Part shown: positions 1 to 12,109 of the stretch, in pieces | Layout: each line of letters starts with the position of its first letter | Numbering within the stretch: the stretch's first letter is position 1 | Assembly (NCBI GenBank): GCA_028622995.1 | Contig: JAJQJQ010000002.1 | Span: forward strand, 5,890,001-5,954,000 | Direction: 5' to 3' | DNA length: 64,000 nt | From: Panagrolaimus kolymaensis | Taxonomy: Eukaryota > Nematoda > Chromadorea > Rhabditida > Panagrolaimidae | Made by a program: the position numbers and the translations under genes | The notes under the pieces: model-generated | The model's database searches: none | The model's input: only the letters and a program-made list of their open reading frames with translations | What the model was told of the DNA's origin: nothing

Positions 1-599
1 GATAGGCACTTCTTCTCATTTTATTCTTCATAAACTTTTTGAAGACGATGAAGAGCGAAAAAAAAAAATGCCTTTCTTCTTCTTTTTTTCTTCATGGTTA
101 TCATCAATGAAACCGCCAAAAGGAAAGCAAAAAAAGACGGCAAAAAAGTAAGATGTTTAAAAACATAAGCTTCGATGACATTCAAAAAACTTTTTTACTA
201 ATACATACTTTTTTTTACTTCTGAGAAATATGTTTTGTAAGACAAAAGCTTTATTTTTTGATTCTCGCATTTTAATGCGCTCAATTTCTTCTTTTCTTTC
301 AGCTGGAAGATGAAGACCAAAACTGAACGGATGAAGAAAAAAAGCCATGAAGGCAAAAAAAACCACACACAAAAGATGACAATTATTGATAATAATAAAA
401 AGTGGTATGTATGTCAAATTTGTCATTTTTTGAAAGCTTTTGGTTTTGTAAAAAAAGTTTGAACGGATTAAAGTTTAGAGAAAAGAAGATTATAAGAGAG
501 ATATTAAAATTAAAGATATCAAAAAGAGTGTATTTATTGTTTGGCAAAAAGATAAAATTTAAATGAACCCCAAAAATATTTAAAATATTTTAAACTTAC
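1..599. other. Non-coding left flank, probably intron of the first gene
   Basis: No exon is visible between the GT donor at 599 (minus strand) and the left edge. The sequence is A/T-rich with long A runs. It most likely belongs to an intron of the minus-strand gene whose last visible exon ends at 600. Confidence 0.5.
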
Positions 600-3528
600 G
601 ATGGTGACCCTCGCGCAGCAACTTTCATTTTTTCCATTAATAGAGCACATGTTTTATGATCACCTATATTCACACCTCTGAAAATTATTAATAATTATTT
701 TAGAATAAAATATTAAAAATGAATCTATTAATTGTTAATCTTAGTCATTTCCCTCTCTTAAGGCAAGCTCATTTTCCACCCAACTCAATTTTTTTTCTCA
801 TTTTTTAATTATATAGTTTCTTTCCCGCCTCACAACCTTCGTGGCAGATAACGCCTTGCAGATTTTGCAAAAAGCATAGATCCTCCATCAAAATCGGGTG
901 TTAATCGTTCCCAAAATGATATCTTTCTTTGTCTTCCATCACCAAATCTACTATCACCACCACCACCATCAATATCAACATTCTCATCAGCATCACTTTC
1001 AGCGGAATTTTCAAAAATGGATGAATTTTTTGATGTTTTTCGAAATGGTGACAATAAAAGTCGAGATAAATTTGGAGACAATGCCCTTGAGAAAATGGAT
1101 GTACTGCCTCTTGGGGACCATCGATCAGCATAACTTTCGTCATTGTCATCTGAGCTTCCTTCTCCATCGTTATGGTTGCGATAATTCGAATGTTCAAAGT
1201 TAAGAAGTGGAGGTTCCAAAAATCGACCATACATTTCTAACAATATTTTATAGTTGAAAGTTATTTTAAACAAAACAAAAAAATGTCTAATGAATGAGAA
1301 GAAGCAAAAAAATCGGTTGCAAAAGCAATAACGGCGGTAATCCTTTTTTTGAGTAGCGTCAATAAACAGTCACAACCAACCATAAAAAATGAAGAAGAAG
1401 AAGCTTTGTCTCATTTTCAAAGCCTTTTTCTTTGGCATCAAAGAAGAAAAATATAAAAAATCATGCAAAAATAAAAGTGAAACGAAATAACAAAAAAGCA
1501 AAGGCAGTGTTAGTTGACAGATCGGTTTTCAAAATGCTTTAGTTCTTTTTTGTTAAAGCAAAAAAAATGCCAAAAGAAAAAAAATGAAATAAAAACGACG
1601 TAATTGGAGCGGCCCAGCAAAGATTCCTCTGATTACATCCCTTGAGGACATCTTGGTGAAAGATATCAACTTCATCCATAGACATACATATTTCTTTTCT
1701 AATATATGTATTTGCTCGACCATCAACCAACTTATTATTAAAACAAATATTTCCTTTGTGATTTTATTAAAAAAAAATAATGGTTATTTATTAGTCTCAT
1801 TAGAAGATAGTGGATGGACAGCGTTTTCGTCTATTTCTAATGTAAGAACTATTCCTTGCTTCCAAAAAGTTTTATCTATTCCTATCCTATTATTACAAAA
1901 CTATTATTTTACCATCTTAAACCTATTATATTTCCGACTCTCCTAATTCTTACCTCCTTCGCTTGGGACTATTTTCAATTAGTGATGGAAAATATTGTTT
2001 AGTAAATAAAGAACCAACAGACACAGTCGACTCAGTTTCAGCCACTTCTTCAATGGATGGTTGACGTCGAAGTTTTCTTTCGCGTATTGAATCCGATGCG
2101 GCCGCTTCAATATCTGAATCTGTTCCACCTCGATTGCCGCTAGTGCTCGCTCGACGGGCTGCCTAAAATTCAAATATGAACATAAAAAATATGGATGTTA
2201 CTTTTCATCCAAAAGAAGCAAACAAGAATAAAAAAAGTCGCAAAAAAAAAACAGGAAGTTAAAGAATGTAAATTTGAATAATCAGGAAAGCCTTTTGATA
2301 AAGCAAGTTTTTGGTTGCAACAATCAATGATTTTGAAATTTCATGCAAAAGGAAAATGTAGTGAAGTGTTATTATTAAGAAAGCAAAAAGTATGTGTTAA
2401 ATAAAAGCTTTGCGTGTTTAAGCGTTAAAGTTTACTCAAATAAAAAAGTTTATTTTTATTTAGGCGGAGCTTTTTTTCGGTTCTCGATTGAGCTAATAAA
2501 AGACGGAAAAAGTGAAAATTAAAAAAAAGAGAGAGAAAAAGATGAAAAAGAAAAAGTAATAACCTCAAGGACAATGTTTGAAAAGTCGGTGGAGCGTCGA
2601 CCAACCGTGGCATCTTTACGTTTTATTGGGGCGGCTGCTGAAGCTTGAGATTCGGTTGAGAGTTTTCGATTTGGGGCGGAAGTTGAAGCAGTGGTGGCTG
2701 ATGCACGAGGAGCCACTGATGATGATGAAGCTTCAGCTGACTTCGAATCAGAAGATTTATGCCCCACTTCACTTTGTGGACGTTTAGCTTTTGGTTGTTG
2801 AGCAGGTCGACGAGCAGCTGGACCTAAACAATTCATATTTTATAAAAGATAATTAAATTGAATCTCAAATAATAATAATAAAATATTTTCTTAATTAACA
2901 AAATATGCTAGGTTTTTGTCATATCATTAGGACAAAATGATAGTAATATTGAATTGGATTTTTTCGTTTTATGTTATTACTCTCTTTTTGTCATAGCATT
3001 ATGACAAAATGAAAGTAATTGTAAATCCTTAATTATTACTGTCCCTTTTTTATATTTATATGACAATGACATCAAAAAATAATATTCTTAAAAGGTATTT
3101 GATTAAAAACGAGTTTTTAGATTGAAAATGTTAATTTCTTCAAAAAGTTTTAATTCTAACCTTCATAAAGACCTGGATCAGTGCTTGAAGAAGCCTTTTG
3201 AACTAATCTTCGATGAGCATTACTCTTTTTTCTTTCATTATTTTTTACTAAACATGAACGAGAACGATTTATAGCTCCCGTTCGAATAACTATCATTTTA
3301 TATTTAAAATATTCCACAACAAGAAACAAAAAAATTTTTGCCAAAAAAAATGTTTTAAAATTGGAATATGCCAAAACGAGTTTTTCGTTCTCCTAGTTTT
3401 AAGCAAAATCTTCGTAAGAAGCAACAATGTAAACATGGAAAAAAGCAATTTAGGGATAACTTACGAGAAGCTGCAACAGCAATGGATTGTCGTCTTTTAG
3501 CAAAAGCTGCCGATCTTCCAACGACCAT
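600..3528 (-). CDS. 5' part of a Ser/Arg-rich protein of unknown function (runs off left edge)
   Basis: Function not recognised. Visible exons on the minus strand: 3465-3528 (start ATG at 3528, opening MVVGRSAAFAKRRQS), an exon ending at 3161 whose acceptor is near 3288 or 3296, then 2564-2823, 1954-2162, one with its end at 837 and start near 1222, and 600-677. Donors and acceptors agree in phase across most junctions, and the last exon ends on a clean GTAAGT donor, so the gene continues past the left edge. The link between 1954 and about 1222 is out of phase, so at least one small exon in between (candidates in 1600-1740) is unresolved. The protein is basic and Ser-rich with low-complexity Ala/Ser/Thr stretches. 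It has a RRQPSIEEV-type phosphosite-like motif and an acidic patch followed by a Gly run. A better-folded stretch is seen in the last exon (GDHKTCALLMEKMKVAARG). Probably a regulatory or scaffold protein; no domain assigned. Confidence 0.6.
2913..3068. repeat. Copy of dispersed TIR element (two units sharing one end)
   Basis: Lies in the intron between exons 2564-2823 and the exon ending at 3161. Two adjacent units are each bounded by about 30-base inverted ends built on TGTCATA...TTATGACA followed by AAATGAAAGTAA. The central end at about 2989-3020 is itself palindromic and serves both units. Confidence 0.7.
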
Positions 3529-3702
3529 TATTAATATTATTATTTGGAATGTATGTTCATGAAATTTAACTAACTAACCCATTGTAAGTAAAATATGTAA
3601 AAATAATAATAAAGTTTGAAGCACCTGTAAGGTTCAAAGTTTTTAAAAAAATATAAAAACACGCAATAATTTTTTAAAATTATATTACAAATTTATTATA
3701 AT

Positions 3703-3971
3703 CTTGGAGTTAGGCATGGCACAAGGCCCTGAAAAGGCCCCAAAAAGGCCCCGTGGCATTCATTCTACAAAACGCCAATCGTCATGGCATAGGCAAATTT
3801 AAATAATTTTTTTTCAGGAAGATACCTATTAAGGTATATAATCAATAGCTATCTTCCTGAAAAAAAATTATTTAAATTTACCTATGCCATGACGATTGGC
3901 GTTTTGTAGAATGAATGCCACGGGGCCTTTTTGGGGCCTTTTCATGGCCTTGTGCCATGCCTACTTGGAGT
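3703..3971. mobile_element. Foldback MITE with 8-bp target-site duplication
   Basis: Two 114-base arms, 3711-3824 and 3850-3963, are inverted copies of each other with two mismatches, separated by a 25-base loop. The ends read TAGGCATGGCAC, and an inner part carries repeated GGCCCC blocks. The direct repeat CTTGGAGT lies immediately outside both ends (3703-3710 and 3964-3971). An 8-bp duplication is typical of hAT-type (also some Merlin and P) elements. There is no coding capacity, so this is a non-autonomous element. The perfect duplication and about 98% arm identity indicate recent insertion. It stands out because its arms are far richer in G/C than the surroundings. Confidence 0.9.
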
Positions 3972-6314
3972 TACAAAAAGAGAAAATTTGTGAAAAAAAA
4001 AGATAATTCATTTATGATTTTTGCCATCAATAATTAAAAGCAAAAGCAATGCACTTTAAAAATGTAGCCCTTCAATTTTTTATGCAATTAATGTTTCCAT
4101 AAATATGTAACAAGCAAAAATAAAATGTTGAATGAAAAAAAAGATGGCGGCGCATACTTGATGCTTATTAGCCTCAAATTCAGGAAGTCTATTTTAAGAA
4201 AATTTTTAGAAAAAGATAATCTCTATTTAAAAAAATACAATAAATAACAGCAAAAAAGGATAAACCAAAGCGTTAAAAAAATTTTATCAGAATAAAATAG
4301 TATTATTTTTGAGTTCCAAAGAACCAAGTTTAAAATTGTTCCAAAATCTCTTAGAAAAAATATTAAAGCTTTTGGTTTAATTAAAAATACATTTCTTAAA
4401 ATTTTAGCATAAAGGCTTCTTGAAAAACAATATCCAATAGAAAAGAAATAGACATTGTTCTTAGAGCTTCTTTTTTTTACATTCAAGCAAAGTCAAAAGT
4501 TCAAAAGAATCGTCTCATAAATAAATCATTTAGCTTCAAAAAATTGGAAAAGTATAATATTTTATTGAGATTTCTTATATAAAAAAGAGGCAGCAGCGTC
4601 TGCGACAATAGGTCTCAAAAATGTCAAGAATATTAAAACAATGCAAGATTTTAGGGATTTGTTTATGTATTAAATAAGATAAATGAAGCCTTACAAGAAT
4701 TTTACTTTTAATAATACTCTTTTTGATTAAAATAAATAAATAGGACATAGGCTTATAATTTTACAGAAAATAATTTGGAACTTTGCTCTAAAAAGATAAA
4801 AGAAATTTTCTTGTCAATATCTCGATTTACCTTTAAAAATCCGACTTTTAATAAATAAAACTTATGACTTTTTATGATATATACTTTTTCGTTATTAAAA
4901 ATAGTGTAAAAAGAAGAGGCGTGGAAAAAAAGCTTTTGACAAATTGAAAATGATTCGTTAACTAAAAACTCCCTTAAGGCATTGAATGTCAAGAAGAGGG
5001 AACAAAAACAACTCTAATATGAAAGTTATGAAAAGTATGTGTAGTACATGTTTTGACGGAAACAAAGTTGGCAAAAGCTTTTTTACTTTAAAATATTTTG
5101 AGAAAAAATCATACAGCCTCTATGAGAAGGAAGAACTGTTCAATGAAAAAAGAAAAGTAGTTTTAAGCTTTGAAAAATAGGAAATAATAAAATTACATAA
5201 GTCATTTGGGGAAATGTGAGTCAATGAAAAAAAAAAAAATCGTACTTTCAAATAAATATGTGTGGTGCTAGGCTGATACAAGCATGAGGAAGAAGAGTCA
5301 AAGTGAAGGATAAAAAATAGATCTAAAGAATGTAGCCCTACTGTAAAAAACAAACGATTTTTTTCTTCTAACAAAATGTCACCAAAAAGTAATAAAATTT
5401 TAGTTTTATTTTACGCCATACAAATTATATTATTATAAAATTATTTATTTACCCCTTTTCTCCTCCACCCTTCAAGTCAATAATTTCCACATTCTTTAAG
5501 AAATCGAGCTTCCTTTTATTTTCAAAAAAAAATAGAAGTTTAAACTTAAACTCATTTTCTTTGAAAGTTTAATCAAATTTTATCAGCCTTCCAAAAGTTT
5601 CTTTTTATCTCTTTTGAAAAGAAAAAACATAGTAAAAAGATATTCCATAAAACAAAAAAACTATGAGTAATTCAATAAAGAGCATTCAATGTTGTGGTTT
5701 GCATACACGCGCGTGGAAGTGTTCCTTTTCCTCCATCCTTCCACAATTTCCTCAAAGATATCTTTAAAAGTAAGCAAAAATAGGAAAAAGTCAACAAACA
5801 TATATATTTTTTCATTTTTTTCCCAAGATTAAAGCTTGAGATTACTACACAAATATTAAAAACGTGAAATCTCATTTTCATCTTCTTTTCTTTTGTTGTT
5901 GCTTGAAAGCCGTGAAGCTTCCAAATATGTGTTTTGCTTTTTAAAAAAAACAGCCTTTTTCACCAAGCATTGTACCTATGAAATAAAAGATTGAAAAACA
6001 TTTCATTCCCATATGAATATATAAGAAGGGATAAAAGATACTAAAATAGAGTTTTTGTTACTTGAAAAAATTAGAAAAGGAAAAGATTAACGAAAAAGTT
6101 GTGATTTCAAATATAATAGCAAATTTTGCAAGAGAGTCGTTGGTTGCATTAAAAAATTTATAAAAATTCATAGGTAAAAAAAAGTAAACAAGAAGGTTAC
6201 GTCATTTATATCATTTTAGTATAATTATGAAAGTGAGAAAACGTTAAAATAAAAAAAAATGAAGGAATAAAAGTAAATATTTTTGTAATTAACAAAGTTT
6301 TATGAAAACAAGTT

Positions 6315-6470
6315 TCTGTCATATCACTAAGACAAAGTGATAGTAACATAGAAATTTCTTTTTACAAATTTAGTTATTACTTTCATGTTGTTATAACGTC
6401 ATGACAAAATGAAAGTAATCTTTTTATTATTGTCACTGTCCAATTTACTCATAAAGCTTATAAGAATGTC
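6315..6470. repeat. Copy of dispersed TIR element (paired units)
   Basis: Same arrangement as at 2913-3068: TGTCATA..AAGACAAAGTGATAGTAA at the left, a palindromic centre near 6385-6415 (GTTATAACGTCATGACA), and a decayed right end near 6440-6470. Confidence 0.65.
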
Positions 6471-7197
6471 ATCCAAAGAAAATAGTAGTATCAAAAAATT
6501 ATAGCAGTGAGTTTTGTAAATAAATAAAGAAATCACTTCAGATTGGCGGTATGCCAAAATATTATCACAAAGTTTTAATTTTTTAACACAAAAAACACGA
6601 ATAAAAAGAAACAAAGTTAGATTTCCGCGAAGTTACACTTGAACACGCAAAAAAAAAAAAGAGCTACTACAAAGAAAGGCATTAGAAGTTGGTGAAGGAA
6701 TGCCTTCGACAAAACATCAGCTAGATGCAATATGTATGGAAACATTGCTGGCTTCTTATTTTCTTCTATCATTAACTTAACTTTTGGTTGTTGCTCTTGT
6801 ATCTTCTTTCTTTCTGCGCAAAAAAAGAAGCAAAACGGAAGCTAATTTTGGAAGCTTTGGTTATTCGTTCAAGCATATGTTGTTTTTTTCTTTCACCAAC
6901 TCCTTCACTACAAGTCTCATCTCAAGCATCAAAACAAAAAGTTTTTTTTAACAAAGCATTGTTCAGTTTGTTACATTTTTTGAAGCCTTCTTTTTTCATT
7001 AAATTTGAAAGGCAATATCAATAACAAAAAAGACAGAAGAAATGAAAATGCAACTGCGCATGGCACATTTTTTTGCATCTTCTCATCACATTATTCCTTT
7101 CCATTTCTTTTTATTAAATTTATAACATACACTTTTAGTTAGTTCATACTTTTAAGCTGTCCCATAAGAGTGTAAATTGTCACACTTTATACTTTTG

Positions 7198-7323
7198 TTA
7201 AGCTTTAGATTTTATTATTTTTTGTCCCAATGGATTGGGAATAGTTGGTGGGTAAAACTTATGATTTTCTTCTACTGAATTTTGATTACTATTTTTAGTC
7301 AAATTTGCGTCATCAGGAGATCT
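7198..7323 (-). other. Possible terminal exon, ownership unknown
   Basis: An open minus-strand stretch reading RSPDDANLTKNSN ... FYPPTIPNPLG and ending in TAA at 7198, preceded by a T-run and an AG near 7324. Composition looks coding (Pro, Asn, polar residues) compared with neighbouring low-complexity frames. It lies 330 bases downstream of the stop of gelsolin copy A, so it could be an alternative last exon of that gene or a relic. No homology recognised. Confidence 0.25.
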
Positions 7324-7655
7324 TGGAATAGAAAAAAAAAATTTATTTAGTTCATTTTTTATTAAATGGGATTGTAAACTAACAACATTTTAGATAGGTT
7401 AAAATTAGGTATTGTATGGTATGTTCGAAAATGGAAAGCTAATGGATTTTTCAAATTTCTGGATTAACTTTACCTTCTATTTATTTTAAATATGCATAAA
7501 TAAAATAACAAATGTCTACTGCTTATTTATTTTTACTAAAAAATTTCATAATACAAAAATAATGGTGAAATTAATTAAAAACGAATATTTCAAAACAATG
7601 AATTTAAAAGATGTTGTAAAATTTCATTTATGTTGTTCCATCGCAAAAAAATTGT

Positions 7656-9796
7656 TTATGAAAAAAGAATTTTTCGAACATTTTCAACGCTTCGAAGTTG
7701 CTGAAAAAAAAAACACAAGAATAGAGTAAACAATTATTCCCGATTAAGACGGCGACAACACACTCGCTTCCTGAAAAAAAGAACACTCACTTTTTCAAAC
7801 ATTTTTTCATCCCATTCAGGAAAAGCTTTCTTAAAAGTTGAAGACTCTTTGCCTTGAAAATTTTTTTCTGTTGTAGCTGATTTTGGTCGAGGAGGAAGTG
7901 CACCACTTTCAAGGAATTGCTGCAAAAAATGTATATACTTTATTAGGGATTTTGTAAATTAGAAGGTTATTTATAATTTGATTTTCGGAATAGTTTTGAA
8001 GCTCCTCCACGTACCTTAGCAGTGGCTTCAGCATGTTCTTTTTCTTCCTTATTGGCACCGGCTCCAATCCAAACATAAATGGTATTAAAAAGGTCCAAAA
8101 TCATAACATCATCACCATCAAGATCCTGAAATATTTCTTTACCTATAATTTTATGTAAATTTTTTAGTTGGTTTTACTTCTTGGTAAAAATCAGCAATTT
8201 CTTCAACATGAAGTTTACCACTTTCATTTGAAACTTGATAAAGTTTTGGTTGATGTTGAACGAATTTTTTTGCTTCATTCCAATTTCCAAACCATTGGGT
8301 AAAAGCTTCAGGTTCAGCACCTTCAAGAGCTCGAACAACTTGTGTCCATTTTGGACGCATTTGTTTTTCAAGAAATTGTCGAGCCCAATCCATGGCTTTG
8401 GCCCGTTCGGATGGATTGCATCCTTTACCAATCCAAACATAAACACCACCAGCGCCAGTGTCAAGGATGAAGGCATCATTGGTATCAAGAAATTTAGCAT
8501 CAGGTACACCAGTGTGGATCTTTTCAACGCTCAATTTTCCAGATGAATCACTACTTTTATAAAGATTAATTTCATTGGCTCGTTCTTGCCAATATCCTTC
8601 ATCCTTTTGTCCACCATATGAACTTTTAATAAGATGAAGGTTTTCTTTTCCACCAAAATGCTTCCACCATTCATTGTTGGTATTCCAATCATTATCCAAT
8701 ACAGTAATTTTAACATTTCCACCACGTTCTTGATCACGAATGGCTTTTGCGTGTTGCATTCCTTTAATTCTTTCAAGTCTACCAGATTCTGGTGGCATCC
8801 AAACAAGGATTTCACGACCAAGATCAATGATAAATACATCACCAAGATTGAGGGATTCTTTGACTAATTTAACCTATAAACCATCTTTGATTGGATAAAA
8901 TATTTATTAGTTTAAGCTTGCCTGAGTGCATCGAACATTTCGTTTTCCTTTACATTGGAAAAGTTTGGGTTCAAAACTTCCATCGATGAAAATATCGTGA
9001 GTTAAACCAGTTGAATTTCCACCCGAAAGATATCTTAAAAATAATAAACAAATAACATTGAATTTCGAGTGGGTGTTAAATGGATGAAAGAGCAAAGGTT
9101 AAATTTTCTCTTTTAAACATTAACCGTTTGAGATTGATGGCAGCTGTTGAAGAAGAAAAACTCTTTTTTTTTTAAATCGAGTAAACAAAAAGACGCAAAA
9201 TATAGTGAGATAGAAAAATGAACTTTGAATGTTTTTTCTAAATATAAAAACACGAAAACTAAAACACCTACTTGACACCATTTTTAAAATATGATAAAAA
9301 CAAAGCTGATTCATGATTTTGAAGCTAAAAAGCAACAATTAAAAAATATGAACAAATGTTAAATTCATAAAAGTGTACATTAAGTACAACGCTTCACTTA
9401 ATTTCAAACAAGCAACTGCTTACCTCACGATATTGAACTGGAAGATTATGAAGGGTAGAATCCAAATCGTTGATCTTTAAAGCAGCAGTTGCCATTTCAT
9501 CTTGATTTGTTAAACGACCAAGCCAAAAATGAACATTATATTTGTTTTCCTCTTTTGTCTAAACTTATGGATTGATAAAATCAAGTGGAAATTTGCTTAA
9601 ACATACGCTTAAAATAATGTACGAATCACCTTCATAAAAGCTTCCATGTTGCTCTTTTGGAACTTCTTCAATGTTGAAATCCTATAAAAAAAAATTAAAA
9701 ATAAACAACTTTGACTTAAAGATAGATTCTTACATTGATTCTCCAAATTTCTAATCCAACTTTTTTACCAACATTTTCAAACTTTGGATCGGTCAT
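7656..9796 (-). CDS. gsnl-1: Gelsolin-like actin-severing protein, copy A
   Basis: Predicted 472 aa from nine phase-consistent exons: 9734-9796, 9607-9681, 9424-9558, 9272-9324, 8922-9033, 8178-8873, 8015-8125, 7791-7919, 7656-7700. Four gelsolin domains are visible. G1 has the [14 protein letters not shown] motif, G2 includes [12 protein letters not shown] and LVWMPPE, G3 includes [18 protein letters not shown], and G4 includes [17 protein letters not shown]. Length and domain number match C. elegans GSNL-1, a calcium-regulated filament-severing and barbed-end-capping protein rather than six-domain gelsolin. The intron at 8874-8921 has a GC donor (CAG|GCAAGC) and is absent from copy B. The final exon replaces a read-through that would end in a 20-base intron, too short to be real. 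Head-to-tail with copy B, 533 bases apart. Confidence 0.9.
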
Positions 9797-10329
9797 TTTT
9801 AATAAGTTTTATCAAAATTTATTTCGCCTAAAATTAAACAAAGCTTATAGTTTTTTCACGATTAAAAAGCACAATCTGGAATAAATCAACGCTTCTTTAA
9901 GATCAAAATCTTAAAATAAATAAAGAATCTAACACAGATTGGAAAAATAAAACAATAAAACTTTTTTCAACGAACAAACAATCCCGTTTTCTTATTCGAT
10001 GTTGTAAAAGAAAACTATTTCTTGGATAAAATGCAAAAAGCAAAAAAACAACAACAAGTCTGCCGCTGGCCACCTGGTCAAAGCAACTCTCATTTTAAGC
10101 TGTTGCCGATGATGATGAACTTGAAAGAAAAATTTAAAAACGAACTCATTTAAAATAAATTTTTTCATAACAAAAAAGTAATGACACATAATATTGAAAG
10201 GATAAAGCCATTTATTAAGAAATTATATTATTTTAAAATTTAAGTTTTATAACTTTATACTCTGAAGCTTAGCTAAGAAGAAATATCTGCAAGAAGAAGA
10301 AAGGTACATATGTGTTGAAAAAAATATAA
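9797..10329. other. Intergenic spacer between tandem gelsolin genes
   Basis: Promoter region of copy A and 3' region of copy B. Mostly A/T-rich, with one G/C-richer patch at 10045-10100 that contains a CACCTG E-box. No gene seen. Confidence 0.5.
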
Positions 10330-12109
10330 TTATTGAAAAAGTAAGGAACGCATATTTTTGTAATTTGGAAGTTGCTAAAATAAATCCAATTAATTTTAGC
10401 TTTAAAAACTATGAGATAAACTTACGCCTTGGAATAATTTTTCGTCCCATGCTCGGAAGAATTTTTTAAATGTTGGTGGCTCTTTTCCTTGGAAAATAAC
10501 ATCGATGGTAGTTTTTTTATGTCGAGGAACGGTACTAGTTTTGAGGTAAATTTCGGCTGTGGCTTTGGCATGATCTTTCTCGCTTTTATTTGCACCAGCA
10601 CCGACCCAAACATAAATAATATTTACTCCATCAAGGATCATAACATCATCTCCATCAAGATCCTAAAATCCCACATTTTTTATATATAATAAAAATTTAA
10701 GTGGTCATACTTCTTGATAAAAATCTGCAATTTCCTCAACATGAAGTTTACCACTTTCATTTGAAACTTGATAAAGTTTCGGTTGATGTTGAACGGGTTT
10801 CTTTGCTTCATTCCAATTTCCAAACCATTGTGTGAACGCTTCAGGTTCAGCGCCTTCAAGAGCTCGAACAACTTGTGTCCATTTTGGACGCATTTGCTTT
10901 TCAAGGTATTGGCTAGCCCAGTCCATAGCATTTTTTCTTTCTGTTGGATTACAGCCTTTTCCAACCCAAACAAATACTCCACCACCAACACCTGCATCAA
11001 CAATAAACGCATCATTTGTGTCAAGAGATTTAGCATCAGGATTTCCAGTCTTGAGTTTTTCAACTGTAAGTTTACCTGAAGCATCGCTACATCGGTAAAG
11101 GGTGATTTCTGTACTTTTATCAAGCCAATAATTTTCATCTTGGCCACCACCATAAGGGGATTTAATCAAACTAACATTTTGCTTTCCGCCAAAATGTTTC
11201 CACCACTCATTATTGGTATTCCAATCGCTATCAAGGACATGAATCTTGGTTCGCCCGGCACGTTCTTTATCTCGAATGCTTTCAGCTTGTTGAACGCCCT
11301 TCATTCGTTCTAAGCGTCCTGCTTCTGGTGGCATCCAAACATATAAATCTTTTCCTTTATCAAGGATAAAAACATCTCCAAGATTGAGTGATTCTTTGAT
11401 AACATTAACTTGTGAACATCGAACATTTCTTTTTCCCTTGCAATGAAAAAGTTTCGGTGTAAAATTTTCTAAACTATCAATCACATGATTGAAACCACTT
11501 TCATGGCCGCCTTCAAGATATCTGAAAAAAAAAAAACAATATTGTTTAATTCTTAATGAGTTTTTAAAACTCACTTGATACCATTTTTAAAATAAGTAAA
11601 AAACAATGCGCTTTCGTGATCTTGAATTTCACGATATTGAACTGGGAGACCACCTAAAGCATCATCAAGCTCAACGGTTTTAATAGCGGCTGTTCCCATT
11701 TCATCTTGAGTTGTTTTCTTTCCAAGCCAAAAATGAACATCATACGCATTTGAATTTTTAGTCTAAAGCAAACAAGATTAACACTTTTTTAAGATTGAGT
11801 TTTCTTAATAATTTTATTTATAAAGTAATATTACTGTGATTTTTATATTTTCACCATATAAAAATCGCCTATTTAACTTTTTATAAACCACAAAAAACTT
11901 ACATTCAAGACGATATAAGAATCACCTTCATAAAAATTGCCATAAAGCTCTTTTGGAACTTCTTCAACGCTGAATTCCTAAACAAAATATTTAGATACCC
12001 GTATTGGATTGGTTTAAAAACTACATACTCTGATCCTCCAAATTTGTAAGCCGCATTGTTTGCCAGCATTTTTAAATTTAGGATCAAATTTTCGAGTTGT
12101 CTCAGGCAT
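10330..12109 (-). CDS. gsnl-1: Gelsolin-like actin-severing protein, copy B
   Basis: Predicted 478 aa from six phase-consistent exons: 12029-12109, 11903-11977, 11575-11762, 10711-11521, 10426-10662, 10330-10374. Four gelsolin domains as in copy A, e.g. [12 protein letters not shown] in G1, [15 protein letters not shown] in G2, [18 protein letters not shown] in G3 and [17 protein letters not shown] in G4, then a C-terminal helix region ([17 protein letters not shown]). It has three introns fewer than copy A: exons 3+4, 5+6 and 7+8 of A are single exons here. The stretch at 10711-10905 is 94% identical in DNA to copy A, while flanking coding sequence is far more diverged. Which copy is the direct counterpart of gsnl-1 cannot be told from the sequence. 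Confidence 0.9.

Larger units (their letters stand above)
3529..7197. other. 3.7-kb intergenic region without a convincing gene
   Basis: Between the start of the Ser-rich gene and the first candidate exon of the next. It contains the foldback element at 3711-3963 and a repeat copy at about 6315-6470. Otherwise it is A/T-rich sequence with poly-A/poly-T runs. Open frames here are short, Phe/Leu/Lys-rich and lack splice logic. A short GC-richer patch at about 4575-4610 is open on both strands and cannot be assigned. Confidence 0.6.

Noticed and set aside
830..836. In-frame stop suggesting the Ser-rich gene ends at 830
   Set aside because: A GT donor at 836 joins in phase to the exon 600-677, which has a strong acceptor and donor, so the gene more likely continues; the stop may serve a short isoform.
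1842..1953. Acceptor at about 1842 joining the Ser-rich exon to a short stop-terminated exon
   Set aside because: It would truncate the protein after a dozen basic residues while further in-phase exons exist downstream; possible minor isoform only.
4556..4664. G/C-richer patch reading as an Ala-rich peptide
   Set aside because: Open on both strands, lacks an ATG and splice sites, and cannot be tied to any neighbouring exon.
7770..7790. 20-base intron in gelsolin copy A leading to an earlier stop
   Set aside because: Too short to be spliced; a later acceptor at 7701 gives a C-terminus that matches copy B.
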